NCBI GenBank assembly: GCA_028571685.1
Contig: CM053162.1
Coordinates: 68,064,351 to 68,128,350 of the forward strand
Source of the DNA: Heterohyrax brucei
Taxonomy: Eukaryota > Chordata > Mammalia > Hyracoidea > Procaviidae
Reading direction: 5' to 3'
Length of the DNA stretch: 64,000 bases
The translations under genes and the position numbers were made by a program. The notes beneath the pieces were generated by a model. The model worked only from the letters and a program-made list of their open reading frames with translations. It searched no databases and had not been told where the DNA came from. Below are positions 11,801 to 22,429 of the stretch, in pieces (within the stretch, counting starts at the first letter, position 1; each line of letters begins with the position of its first letter).

Positions 11801-11822
11801 GACTCAGAAGCAGATAACCAAA

Positions 11823-11929
11823 AGTTTAGTAATTCAAAATGAGAACAAATGGATGTACACATTCATTAATAAATGGGACCTGGAATTTTCCTGGAATCCA
11901 GGAAAATTGCAAATCATCAAAAATGAGAA
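11823..11929 (+). mobile_element. RTE endonuclease-region fragment (continues at 12904-12965)
   Basis: Plus-strand text from 'aatgagaacaaatggatgtac' to 'caaatcatcaaaaatgag' corresponds to the endonuclease N-terminal region of the RTE at 10204-10100, in the opposite orientation. The sequence continues after an L1 insertion as 'aatgaaatagaatgcatacacatcaatacccta'. It contains the near-perfect palindrome AATTTTCCTGGA-N-TCCAGGAAAATT. Confidence 0.75.
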
Positions 11930-12903
11930 GACTCTGACAGCTGCAACGGAGGGGAGGGAGGGAGGGCGAGGTGGGAGGGTTTAGATTAGATGGTTGCTAG
12001 AAATCTGGTTGGGAGGAAGCGGTGATAGCACACATTAGAACAAGAACAATATTAAGTGGACTTTAACACAACATAAGTACTCCTTCCATCTTAACCCAAT
12101 ATTGCAAGGATAGAGTAGCTGGGGCAGGGGGCAGGGGACCATGCTATTAGGCGAAATCAAGGCCAATTGGCACAACTAGAGTTTTGCTAGGAGGGCTCTC
12201 TGCACCCCACATTGGTGAGTGGCATCTAGGGTCTTAAAAACTGCCAAACTGCCATCCGAGGGCACAGCAAATGGTCCCAACTCAGCAGGAACAGATGCTC
12301 CCTGAGGACCAAAATGACATGGGGTAAAGACAACCCAGAAGGTAGAGAGACCCACATGAGTGGGTGCCTACATCGACTTGGGACCGGAAGAACCGGATGG
12401 TGCCCGGCCACCACCAGCAATAGCCGTGATGGAGCTCACCAAGTTGAGTCTCACTGGCAGCACAAGAATAAAAAGGGGTGCATCCTGAGATCTCCACTAA
12501 AAGACCGCAATTGATGGTCCAGCGGTTTTGGGGTTCCCCTGGGAGCATGGGCCCTGGCCCTGATGCTGCCCTTGCCCATAAATCATAACAAAGATCCACT
12601 CTTTGGACATGAATGGATTGGACTTGGCAATGCAGAATGACCATATATTAGAAGCACTTTATGGTTCTATACATCTACAGGATATTAGCCTGCTGACCTC
12701 AAATTGGAGGAAGGAGAGTGGTTTTAGAGGAGGAGAAAGGAGGCTGTTGGGAGGATGAGACACGTATGGAGCAGAGAGGAATAGTGTGCTGTCACCTGAC
12801 AGGGAGAGCAGTGGAAGCTGCATATAAGTGGGCATGTAAATTTATACAGGAATGTACATTTTCACTCAGTCATATCAAATAAAAAATAAAAAATTTAAAA
12901 AAT
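11930..12903 (+). mobile_element. 5'-truncated L1 (3'UTR only) inserted in RTE
   Basis: It is collinear with the 3'UTR of the young L1 at 49,950-50,920: the G-rich tract, 'ttaagtggact', 'gagtggcatctaggg', 'gatctccactaaaag', and an A-rich tail from about 12875. Flanking 'aaaaatgaga' (about 11918-11928) and 'aaaaatgaaa' (about 12906-12915) form an approximate TSD within RTE sequence. No coding part is retained. Confidence 0.85.
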
Positions 12904-12984
12904 TAAAAAAAATGAAATAGAATGCATACACATCAATACCCTAGACAAAGGGCCACTGGACCTCTGGACTGAAAGGGCCATCAC

Positions 12985-13396
12985 CTTACTTCTAGAAATC
13001 ATTCTGGCTATGTTCCCTTGAAGACTGATTTATTTGTTCTTGTTTTAGTCCGTGGCATACCCAATATTCTTTGCCAACACTGTAATTCAAATTCATAAAT
13101 TCTCCTTCGGTCTTCTTTTTCATTGTCCAGCTTTTGCATGCATACAGCCAAGCCAAGTGCCGTCGAGTCAGATCTGACTCACGGCATACAAGACAATCAA
13201 AAATACTATGGCTTGAGTGAGGCATATTTCAATCATCACAGTGATGTTATTGTTTTCTTTAGATCTAAAGAGGACTTTTGCAGCACCCCAAATAGGATGT
13301 TTGACTTTTTGACTGCTGTTTCCGTAAGTATTCATTGTTCATCCAAGAAGAATGAAATCCCTGTCCTCTCCAATTTTTTTCAGCAAGGATTAAAGG
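12985..13396 (-). mobile_element. RTE LINE fragment (region 3' of RT)
   Basis: Blocks such as 'ctggctatgttcccttgaagactgatttattt', 'cccaatattctttgccaacactgtaattcaaa', 'cattgtccagcttttgcatgcatac' and 'tctaaagaggacttttgcagcacc' run in RTE minus-strand order. An ultrashort AfroSINE tail interrupts it at 13147-13183. Confidence 0.8.
13147..13183 (-). mobile_element. Ultrashort AfroSINE 3'-tail insertion (37 nt) with TSD
   Basis: GCATACA at 13140-13146 is repeated at 13184-13190, bracketing GCCAAGCCAAGTGCCGTC plus the perfect 16-bp palindrome GAGTCAGATCTGACTC and ACG. Removing the insert restores uninterrupted RTE text (tgcatgcatacaagacaatc). Confidence 0.8.
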
Positions 13397-13424
13397 TCTG
13401 TATCAGTCATCTATTGCTGCCTGA

Positions 13425-13575
13425 ATGAGCCCTGGTGGTCCAGTGGTTAAGAGCTCAGCTGATAATCAAAAGTTTCACAATTGGCATCCACCAGCTCCTC
13501 CTTGGAAACTCCATAGGGCAATTCTGTTGTGTTCTATGGGGTCACTGTGCATTAGAATCAACTAAATGGCACTGG
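13425..13575 (+). mobile_element. AfroSINE
   Basis: Sense copy starting GAGCCCTGGTGGTCCAGTGGTTAAGAG (A box). The B-box region is 'caattggcatcca', and the tail reads 'agaatcaactaaatggcactgg'. Confidence 0.9.
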
Positions 13576-13588
13576 TTATTACTTAAAG

Positions 13589-13785
13589 GTGCCCTGGTGA
13601 CACCATGGTTAAGAACTCAGCTGCTAACCAAAAGGTTGGTGGTTCAAATCTATCAGTGGCTCTTCAAGAAGATCTGCTCCTATAAAGAATTTAGCCTGGG
13701 AAACCCTACGTAGTCAGTCTACTATATAGCATTGCTATGTGTCAGAATCAACTCAGTGGTATATGACAATAGCAACCACTGCAGA
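13589..13785 (+). mobile_element. AfroSINE, long form
   Basis: The A box is CATGGTTAAGAAC and the B box is GGTTGGTGGTTCAAATC. It carries the extra internal module 'gatctgctcctataaagaatttagcctgggaaaccct', which is absent from the short form next to it. Confidence 0.9.
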
Positions 13786-13859
13786 GCAAATTATCCCAAT
13801 TTTTTTGAGTTTAAAACAACAAACTTGAATGTTTATCCTTTACCCTACAAGAAATAAAA

Positions 13860-14148
13860 ACGAAACAGAAGCAAGCAGAGAGTGGAAAACTCATACATCA
13901 AGAAAGCAGCACTGGAAGTAGAGAGTGTCCCTCAGACCTGAGGTTCCTTCGCCAAGATGCTCCCTGACCAAAGACTGATACAACATAAGGAACTTTTTCA
14001 GATCTGACAGAGGGAAAGCCTTCCCCTGGAGTGGACACCCTGAATATGGACTTATAGCCTGCTGGAGTGTGACAAAATAAAATATCTCTTTTTTAAGGCC
14101 ATTTCATTGTGGTATCTCTGTTAGAGCAACACTAACTGATTGAAACAA
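13860..14148 (-). mobile_element. LTR fragment of the 27.9-kb family
   Basis: 'gagagtggaaaactcatac', 'cctgaggttccttcgccaagatgctccctgaccaaag' and the terminal 'attgtggtatctctgttagagcaacactaactg' align with 28150-28442. It is a partial antisense copy. Confidence 0.7.
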
Positions 14149-14414
14149 TTAGCTTTCAATACTTGAAAATAATCCTTTCTTTTTTGGGACAATCTAGGCA
14201 ATGGATTTGCCCTCCAGAATCTAGATGTTGGCCTTATTCTCTGGACCTTGGGCTCTAAATGAAATGCCATGTTTAACTGAATTCCAAAGACATTTCAGTG
14301 ATTTTGTCCTTTTAATTAAGTTGGTTTATCTGAGTTTAGAGAAAAATTCTTTCTAGAGAATCCTCACAGGTGTTTAAACTGGTATAAAGTTACCCAAGAC
14401 TCATTGAACAACAT
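14149..14414. other. Unassigned DNA
   Basis: No recognisable feature. Confidence 0.4.
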
Positions 14415-14936
14415 TGTCTTAGTCTGGGTTTTCTAGAGAAGCAAAGCAAGTAACATGTGTATATACAAGGAAAGATCTATGTATAAAGAATACAGCGCAC
14501 ACAGTTGTAGAAGCTGAATGTCCAAAGTCCTGGCATGAGCCACACTTGGCCACGAGAGCTGGTGAACCCAAGGTCAGCAGGTCAGAGACCAGAGTTCTAG
14601 ATCACCGGCTGTGCAGGTCGGTGGATTCTAGGCTGGCGATGAGACTGCAAGCTCTCTGCTGACTCAAGGAACTGCAGGGGCTGGTGATCCCAGGATCAGC
14701 ACGTCAGGGAACGGGATTCTCACCCTCCAGCCCTAAGTGTTGATCAGTCTGACAGCTACTAGTTCAGGTCCAGGAACCAGATGCCAAAGAGAGCAGGAGC
14801 TGCTGGCCAGGTGAGCAGACAGGAAGTAGGTGGTGGAAAGCAGAGAGATGAGAGCTGAGGGAGGGAAGCCACTGCAGGCCCCGCCCCTGCCACTTGGTAT
14901 AGCAGCCAAACACGGAGCTGACAAGTGGACACCACA
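14415..14936 (+). mobile_element. Solo LTR, about 522 bp
   Basis: It starts TGTCTTAGTCTGGGTTTTCTAG and shares its first ~70 bases with the reverse complement of the LTR at 3912-4505. It ends near GACACCACA. The 5-mers AACAT (14410-14414) and AACAC (14937-14941) are a possible imperfect TSD. The interior is GC-rich relative to its surroundings and non-coding. Confidence 0.65.
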
Positions 14937-16579
14937 AACACATAGCAGAAATCTTGACAGCAATTGCAACTTCTGATTCAGTAATTCCGCCCCTTGGAGA
15001 CTATCCTAAGGAAGCAGTTGCAGATGATCACAGTCATTTCTGTACACAGATGTCCACTGCCTTGTTATATTATGATTTTGGTGAGTATAAATATCCATCT
15101 ATAGAAAATAGAATCAAATTATTTTAGTATCAGTACAATGAGATTCCATTCAATCTTCAAGGATTTTTAAGTGTAAGTGACAGCTGGTTTTAGGAAAATT
15201 ATATATATATATTATCAATTAATTGAATAGGACAAAAAAGTAAAATGAAGCATATTTCCAATTTGGTGAGAACTACAGATGTAAAGCTTTGATAAAAAAT
15301 CTAGAAGGGTGTATACGAATATGTAATACTCATTCTTTGAGTGTTGGAAGTATTGTTAACTTTGTGTGCTTTGCTTATAATCTCCATACTTCATAATTTA
15401 AAATGCAGTCATGTTACAATTCATTAGGTAAAGATTGTTGTTAATAATTATTGAGATGCACCATCGTTAAAGCAAAATAGCTCTCAGTCTTTCTAAATCA
15501 GTAGCTCTCTGGAGCTAACTCCATCTGCCCTCTGTCACACCAGAGCCCTTTGGTGTCCCTTGTCTTACCTTTCTGCTCAACTGATGTCATCTGGGAAGCT
15601 CAGCATTGATCGGGGAGAGTTTGTACACTATGTATCGGAAAATGCTACAAACTCAGGCTTTCTTATCACAGAGAGCTGTTGTGAAACATTGATCAGCCCA
15701 CCATAGTGCTAAGAAAAACTGTGTCAGTGCATCCAGATAGCATATTTAGTAAACAATTCATAGTTTTCAGTGGAGATAGTTAGATGTCTAGATATTTATT
15801 TCATCCAAAAATAAATAGGTAAATAAATAAAATAGCATCCATATTAAATAAAAGCTAACAAACACATTTTTCCATGACTCTTACTTTCTTATTTCACTTT
15901 GGTCATTTGAACTGTCAGTTTGGTCACGTTATTTTAATTTATTCTTAAGTAATTTTGGTTTAATGTTTACCCTTATATAATTATGCAAATGCTTCCAGTT
16001 AGAGTCCTTCCTTTAGCATCCAATATTTATGAAGAAAACAGGTCCTGGAACCGTAACTATACATTGGGCTTTACATAATAACATCGTAAAAAAGAGAGAT
16101 ATATAAATACAACACATATTAATAAAACTGCATCTTGCTGGGAGAAGCTCAGGCTTTTTAAATCACAGGTGCTAATGAGAACCATACCTGCTGAGAAGGA
16201 GAGAAGCTGAACATTTTGTGCAGATATATGGATATAACAGACACTGTGGAGTTTGTACCAATGTTGGTTATTTCTACTAGTGAAGATTCAAACCGTACCA
16301 AGACAAATATATTTTTATACTTGTGATTTTCAGTATGATTTTAAAATATCTTGGTAATTCTCTAAGGTCTGCATTTTGATAGCATTTCCTTAAAAGATGC
16401 AGGAAGCTTCGTCTGTGAATTATAGATAATTAATCTTATAATCAGTCTGTTGCTATTTAAAGTGTAAGATTAACACCAGGGGCTTGTTAGGAAGGCAGAT
16501 TCTCTGCTGCACTCTGGAGCTACAGAAGCACAATCTTCATTTTAACAAGACACCCCAGAACTATGCGTGGGCATTAGAA
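14937..16579. other. Unassigned AT-rich DNA
   Basis: No coding frame, SINE or LINE can be supported in this 1.6-kb stretch. A short (AT) run lies near 15200. Confidence 0.5.
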
Positions 16580-16738
16580 CCAAACCCAAACCCACTGTCT
16601 TCCAGTGGATGCTGACTCATAGTGACCCTTTAGGACAGAGTAGAAGTGCCCCATAGAGTTTCTGGAGCACCTGGATTTGAACTGCTGACTTTTGGGTAAC
16701 CAGCTGTACCACTTAACCACTATGCCATCAGAAGTTCC
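16580..16738 (-). mobile_element. AfroSINE
   Basis: Complete antisense copy from 'ccaaacccaaacccactg' to 'ttaaccactatgccatcagaagttcc'. Confidence 0.93.
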
Positions 16739-16761
16739 ATTCCAATTCATTCTTTTTAAAA

Positions 16762-16926
16762 AACAAACAAAAAACCTCTTTGCCAACAAGTCAATTCTGA
16801 CTCACAGCAACCCCATAGGACAGAGTAGAATTGTCTTATAGAGTTTCCAATGAGTACCTGCTGGACATGAACTGCTGACCTTTTATTTAACAGCAGTAGT
16901 GCTTAACCATGAAATTAGAGTTTCCA
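16762..16926 (-). mobile_element. AfroSINE
   Basis: Second antisense copy placed about 25 bp after the first. The tRNA-like head is more eroded ('cttaaccatgaaattagagtttcc'). Confidence 0.9.
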
Positions 16927-17082
16927 ACTGATTCTGTCATTTTATTCGATTTTTAACTTCACTCGTCTTAATATAAAAAGTTTAGCTTTTAAACCCACTA
17001 TTGTAAATGAATGTGATTTATAATATATTATTAAGGGTTTCATTATATCACAAAAAGCTGATAGGAAAAGGTGTCTTCCAAG

Positions 17083-17240
17083 GATTTCTGGTAGCAGAGT
17101 GGTTAAGAGCTTGGCTACTAACCAAAAGCCTGGCGGTACAAATCTACCAGTCACTCCTTGGAAGCTTTATGAGGCACTTCTACTCTGCCTGCAGGGTCAC
17201 TATCGGTTGGAACTGACTTGATGACAACAGATTTGGGGTT
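17083..17240 (+). mobile_element. AfroSINE
   Basis: Sense copy: 'ggtagcagagtggttaagagcttggctactaaccaaaagcctggcgg' in the head, and the tail '...gacttgatgacaacagatttggggttgcgg'. Confidence 0.92.
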
Positions 17241-17276
17241 GCGGTTAAGTGTTTCATATGCTGTATTTTATGCTAA

Positions 17277-17470
17277 AGGTTCTATGGTGGCACATTGGTT
17301 AAAGTACTTGGCTGCTAACCACTAGTTGGTAGTTCAAACCTGCCAGCTGCTCTGTGGCAGATCTGCTCCCTTAAAGATTACAGCCTGGGATACAGGACAC
17401 CTTATGTGGCAGTTCAGCTCTGTTCTATGGGGTCTTCATGATGCAGAAACAATTTCATGGTGCACGGCAA
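17277..17470 (+). mobile_element. AfroSINE, long form
   Basis: Sense copy with the internal 'gatctgctcccttaaagattacagcctggg' module. Confidence 0.9.
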
Positions 17471-17568
17471 TATTTGATGCTGTCCTTTTAATGCTATTAT
17501 AGAGAGCTACATGTACCCAAATCCTCATTATAGAGCCACTTGGAATAGCAGGAACATCTATCTATACA

Positions 17569-18770
17569 GTCATACTTCAGAGATATTACAGTTTGAGTTC
17601 CAGACCATGACAAATAAAACAAGTCGCTTGAATTCTGTGACTTTCCAGTACATATATAAGTTATGCTTATATTACATTGTAGTCTGTTACGTGTTGAATA
17701 GAATTATGTCTAAATAAACAATGTGTACACATTAATTAAAATATACTTGATTGCTAAAAAGTGCAAATCCTTACGTGAGTTATAGTCAGGCTGGTGAAGG
17801 GCCTTGCCTCTGTGCTGGTGGCTGCTGGTGATCGGGGTGGAGATGGCTGCAGTTTCGAGTGGCTGTGGCAGTTTTTAAAACAAGACAGCAGTGCCATTTG
17901 CTGCATCTATAGACTCTTCCTTTCACAAAGGACTTCTTCCTAGCAATTAGTTTGATAGCATTTAACCCACAGTAGATGCTCTTTCCAAACTGGAGGCAGT
18001 TCTCAGGAAGCCTTACTGGTGTGGCATTACCAATTAAGTTTATGTAATATTTTAAATTCTCTGTTGTAATTTTCAACAATGTTCAAAGCATGTTTATCAG
18101 GAATAGATTTCAAGAGGTCACATTCTTCATTTACCTGTTAGCAGCAGTTCATTTCTTTAAGTTCATGAAGAGAAGGGAAAAGTTCAGTTACTTCTTCAGA
18201 TTTCAATTCTGTTTCCAGTTCTTTGGCTCTTTCTTCCTCTGGCTCTTAACTTCCTTCCCTGATGTCTTGAATCCCTCAGTTGTCCATGAGGATTGGAAAC
18301 AGTTTCTTTCAAACTCCTGTTAATGTTGGATTCCCGGTGGGAGGGTCACTTTCCTCCCTTAAGCCAATTACATTCATAATGGCATCTAGAAGGGTGAATC
18401 CTTTCTAGGAAATTTTTTATTTATTTAGCCTAAATCCTCCAGAAGAATCACTGCCTACGGCAACAACAGCCATAGGAAATATATTTCTAAAGTAATAAGA
18501 TTCAAAAATAAATTGACTCCTAGCTCCATGGGTTGCAGAATGGATGCTGTGTGAGCCAGCAACATCACTGATCTCTGAAAACAACAATGATCTGTCTCCG
18601 TCTGCATCTCCATCAGCACCTTTGGATAACCAGGTGCACTGTTAATCAGCAGTAGTATCTCATAAGATTGTTTTTCTGGTCAGGAGGTCTCAACAGTATG
18701 CTTAAAATATTCAGCAAACCATGTCATGAACAGATGTATGATTGTCACTGCACATGTAGTGGCAAAAACC
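17569..18770 (-). mobile_element. Tigger1 (pogo/Tc1) DNA transposon, left end and partial transposase
   Basis: The terminal-repeat signature CAGTCATACTTCAGAGATAT opens at 17569. The transposase is antisense. The C-terminal frame (18079-17786) reads 'ENLKYYINLIGNATPV' and ends in the Gln/Pro-rich tail 'HPDHQQPPAQRQGPSPA', both typical of Tigger1. Further upstream, the region near 18660-18600 corresponds to the 'LLIDNAPGHP' block that carries a catalytic Asp, here degraded ('LTVHLVIQ'). Frames are broken. The right end and the N-terminal half are missing beyond about 18770. It is an ancient immobile copy. Confidence 0.85.
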
Positions 18771-18839
18771 TGAGGGGCATGACAAGGGTTTTCTGTATGA
18801 AAGGGAAGACTTATAGCAATTAAAGATAGTATTAAAGAG

Positions 18840-19010
18840 TGCCTAAATACCATCGTGGCTTAGTAGTTTAATGCTATGTCTGCTTACCAAAAGGCCAGCA
18901 GCCTGAATCTGCCCGTTGCTCTTTGGGAACTGTATAGAGCAGTTCTACTCTGTCCTGTAGGGTCCCCTATGAGTTCAAATTGACTCAATGGCAGTGGTCG
19001 TTTTTGGAGT
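18840..19010 (+). mobile_element. AfroSINE, diverged
   Basis: Sense copy: 'taccatcgtggcttagtagtttaatgc' head, and 'actctgtcctgtagggtc' body. The tail 'attgactcaatggcagtgg' is clear. Confidence 0.88.
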
Positions 19011-19343
19011 TTAGGAATGCCATAATGTTGAATGCCTACACTCCATAATGTGAGTGTCCTATCTTAAAAAAATAGTTTGTATCACCACTTAATACTCATG
19101 AATGTTTTATTAAAGTTACCAAAGAACAAAGTTATAAAGTTATAATAAGAGTAGTTTAGGATGTACTAGTCAAATATTTATCACTTTTTTCTTTAAATAA
19201 ATGAGTAGAGTGCTAACCATGTGCAGAGCAGTGTTATTCCCAGTATGTGGATGATCAAGAATAAAACTACCATATGTCACAGAGTGTTTACAGGGAAGAT
19301 AAGACCTGAAATTATTATTACGACAGAGATTAAAAATAGTAAA
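19011..19343. other. Unassigned DNA
   Basis: Nothing recognised. Confidence 0.4.
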
Positions 19344-19735
19344 TGTCTTAGTCATCTAGTGCTACTATAACAGAAATACTAAAAATTGATGTCGTTAACC
19401 AAGAGAAATATATTTTATCACAGCTAGGAAGCTGGAAATCCAAATTGAGGACACCAGCTCCAGGAGGCTTTCTGTCTCTGGAGGAAGGTCCTTGACACCA
19501 ATTCTCCCCTGGAACAGGAGTTACTAAGGTCCAGGAACCCCAAGTCTAAAAGTTGCAGCTTACTCCCAATGCTATTTTCTGGGGGGCACAAGGTCCCCAC
19601 GTCTCTCTGCTTCTCTCTTTTTCCTCTCAAAAGTGATTGGCTCAAGACGCAGTGCATCTTGGGGATGGAGTGCTGCCTCATTAACATGAGCGTCACTGAT
19701 TCCATCTGTTTAGCACCCTAGAAACAGGATTTATA
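19344..19735 (+). mobile_element. LTR fragment of the 27.9-kb family
   Basis: It begins TGTCTTAGTCATCTAGTGCTAC, the mirror of the 28442 end of the solo LTR. The segment 'ggctttctgtctctggaggaaggtccttg' follows. The 3' side is not recognisable past about 19735. Confidence 0.7.
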
Positions 19736-19821
19736 ACACTTAGGGAAATCATAGCAGGTGAGAAAATGATGGACAGTCATGTAATAAGAGAAATCGTGGC
19801 CTACGCCGTTTGATAAACATC

Positions 19822-20369
19822 CTAGGATTGGCAAAAGTTCTCAAACTCATCCCAGAAAATGTATAACATCGCTCGTGGGTGAATATCACTACAGTCCCCT
19901 TCCAAGTCCTCCCCTTGGGAAGGTGTGCCCTACGCCGCTGCCTAGTCCATCCGTCAAAGCAATTGTGGAACTCTTTCTGGAGTGGCCATCGGAGCTGTAC
20001 TCATATTACCCCCGATGTTCTAAATGTCATCCAAATACTTTCCTTTCAATATTTCTTTTATCTTTGCATAAAGAAAAAAGTACTGGGGGGCAGATAGGTG
20101 AGTAGAGAAGATGTTCCAATGCAGTTATTTGTTTACTGGCTAAAAATTCCCTCACAGACATCTATACAATTAAATGTGCAAACTTGCCACCATTCCACCA
20201 CGTGCAATGGCTATTCCAGAAAGAATTCCAAGATTGCTTTGAAGGGTGCACTAGGCGCTGGGCATAGGTTCCCAAGGACAGTACTTTAAAGGTGACTGTA
20301 GTGATATTCAGCAACGAGCTATGTAGCACTCAGAACAATTGAGTTCGCTAACTTAATTGTCGGACCTTG
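19822..20369. mobile_element. Foldback mariner-derived element, copy B
   Basis: Bases 19882-19992 ('cactacagtccccttccaagtcctcc'... ) are the reverse complement of 20205-20315 ('...ttcccaaggacagtactttaaaggtgactgtagtg'), giving a stem over 100 bp that extends toward both ends. The loop (20000-20200) holds the antisense 'SVREFLASKQ..' and downstream part of a mariner transposase. The right end CTTAATTGTCGGACCTTG is followed by TA, consistent with mariner target use. It is non-autonomous. Confidence 0.8.
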
Positions 20370-20612
20370 TATTTTTGGAGACATAGTTCCATGCATGACA
20401 GTAAGGGTAACCAAAAAAAAAAAAAAATGTATGTAAAATAAGGAAGGTGGATATTTGGAAGGAAAACTGATTATTTTTTTTATAGGAAGAAGGAATGAGA
20501 AGAGGAACTGAAATTTGGCTTTGAAGAAGAGACAAGACACAAGCACTGTCACCATCAAAGAAAGCTGATAGTGATCTTCATATTTAGATTTCAGGACTGC
20601 TGCAGTTTTTAC

Positions 20613-20773
20613 AATAACTCGTTCCCCTCAAGTGGGTTCTGACTCACAGTATCCCTGATAGAACGGAATAGAACTGTCCCATGCGGTTCCCAAGGGTAAC
20701 CTGGTGGATTTCAGCTGCCAGTCTTTGGGTTAGCAACTGCAACTTTTTACTAGTACACCACCGTGGTTTCTGC
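20613..20773 (-). mobile_element. AfroSINE
   Basis: Antisense copy from 'cccctcaagtgggttctgactc' to 'tactagtacaccaccgtggtttc'. Confidence 0.9.
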
Positions 20774-20789
20774 TTTTACAAGTAGGGAA

Positions 20790-20811
20790 TATTATTATTA
20801 TTATTATTATG
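20790..20811. repeat. (ATT)n microsatellite
   Basis: About seven ATT units directly after the SINE head. Confidence 0.9.
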
Positions 20812-22036
20812 TGCCCTGGTTTGTATATTCTATCTCATGTTATATCTTAGGTCTCAAGTGTCCCATATTGAAATAGTTTATAATTTAAGTACTTACATCA
20901 TCTCAGTGTTGTATAATTACTAAGAGGAAAATACTAGCTTTTTCACAGTTGAAGTGTGAATATGAAAAGATTAGAAATTGTTCGATGTAGGAAGTGAACA
21001 CTTATGTTAACTTTTTCATACAGAAGTTTAACTGGTTAATTATCAAGGTAATGAGTGGTATATGTACTTAAAGTGCATTTTAATAATGCTTTTTGAGTCA
21101 ATAGCCAGAGATCTCAAGTGATTCAATGCTATAATAAAGCAAAGTCGTGACAAACAGATGATTTGAAAAGACAATGATTCATAAGTGAACAGTTTGAGTT
21201 ATACATTACCTATTTTAAACTTTGTTAATGGAGAAATGGCTAAGGTACATTACCGGAAGGTCAAAAACATCACTAAAAGAAACAGTCAATTGGGTAAAAC
21301 AGGAAGGAAATAATTGTAAAGTTATATGAAAAGTTTAAAACGTATATTCAACTTCTTGTCAACTACTTCAGTTTTGGCCCTAAGACAGTGGTAGAACAAT
21401 TCCACTGTCATCTGATGTAGGAACTCCTACAAGAGAACACTTGAGAAGTGGTCCTGTAGGTCAATGGTTTCATAATCAATTAAATATTAAATATCATAGA
21501 AGATATAATAAATAATTACAATTAAGCTATTCTCAAATGATCCTTAAAGAGTGTGTTAGAAAAGTTTTGACATTCGTTTGTGTAGCCATAACACATTGAA
21601 ATGCTCAGTTCAGCTATAGCAAAGCATGTGCTACTTAGCAGTCCCTCAAAAACAAATATAATTCAAGTAAAAAAGAATCACTAAATCTGTGGAAAAACTA
21701 AAAGTAAAAACAGAGTTCCAAAATCATTGATTTGTAGAAAGTATTATGTCTCAGTAGAATTTATTATTTTCCTGTAATTATTTTGTCCATTGCCAAATAT
21801 GTTTAGTGTGCTTTCTTGCTAGATTAGGCAGGTGTTCCAACCAAGCGTAAAGCTTCAGGAATCCGAGTAAGTAATCTAAGATAAAGACTACAGAAAATTC
21901 AAGTTTAATTTTCAGGAAAATGTATAAGAATTGGACTAAAATACTGGATTCTCAAACTCTTAGTTAAGTATTGCCTGACTCATCCCAGAAATGTAGAACA
22001 GAACCTAAAACTGAATTCACATTGCCTAACAGAAAT
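20812..22036. other. Unassigned AT-rich DNA
   Basis: No gene or named repeat is seen in 1.2 kb. Confidence 0.5.
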
Positions 22037-22183
22037 AAGGAAACTCTAGTGGCGTTGTGGTTAAGTGCTGTGGCTCCTAACCACAAGATTCACAGTTCAA
22101 ATCCTCCAGGCACTCCTTAGAAACTCTATGGGGCTGTTCTCCTCTGTCCTATAGGGTCATTATAGGTCAAATGACAGTACTGG
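22037..22183 (+). mobile_element. AfroSINE
   Basis: Sense copy with a well-kept head: 'ctagtggcgttgtggttaagtgctgtggctcctaacc', B box 'attcacagttcaaatcc'. Confidence 0.93.
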
Positions 22184-22429
22184 GAACAGAAATGAGGAAA
22201 TACAGCAACATAATAACTTTAAGCTTGTTTATGTAACTAGAATCTCTTCAGATGAGGAAAATTATATTTTTCTCATTTTTGTATCTTCGGGAAATTGTTC
22301 TATAATTGGCATGGCTTATACATGTAATATTTGTGAAACAGATATTAATTATGTAGCTAAAGAAGAGAAGGGAAAGACAAAGATCTCTGTTATCCCCACA
22401 GAGAGAGTGATGAGAATGTTTCCTGGGAG

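Larger units (their letters stand above)
13397..13850 (+). mobile_element. LTR (MaLR-like) start fragment split by two SINEs
   Basis: 'ctgtatcagtcatctattgctgcctgaa' at 13397-13424 resumes near 13786 as 'gagcaaattatcccaa' and 'gagtttaaaacaacaaac'. That is the usual beginning of a MaLR-type LTR. Two AfroSINEs occupy 13425-13785. Confidence 0.6.

Noticed and set aside
12282-12644. 120-codon antisense frame
   Set aside because: Antisense to the L1 3'UTR copy at 11.9-12.9 kb. It recurs wherever that 3'UTR occurs.
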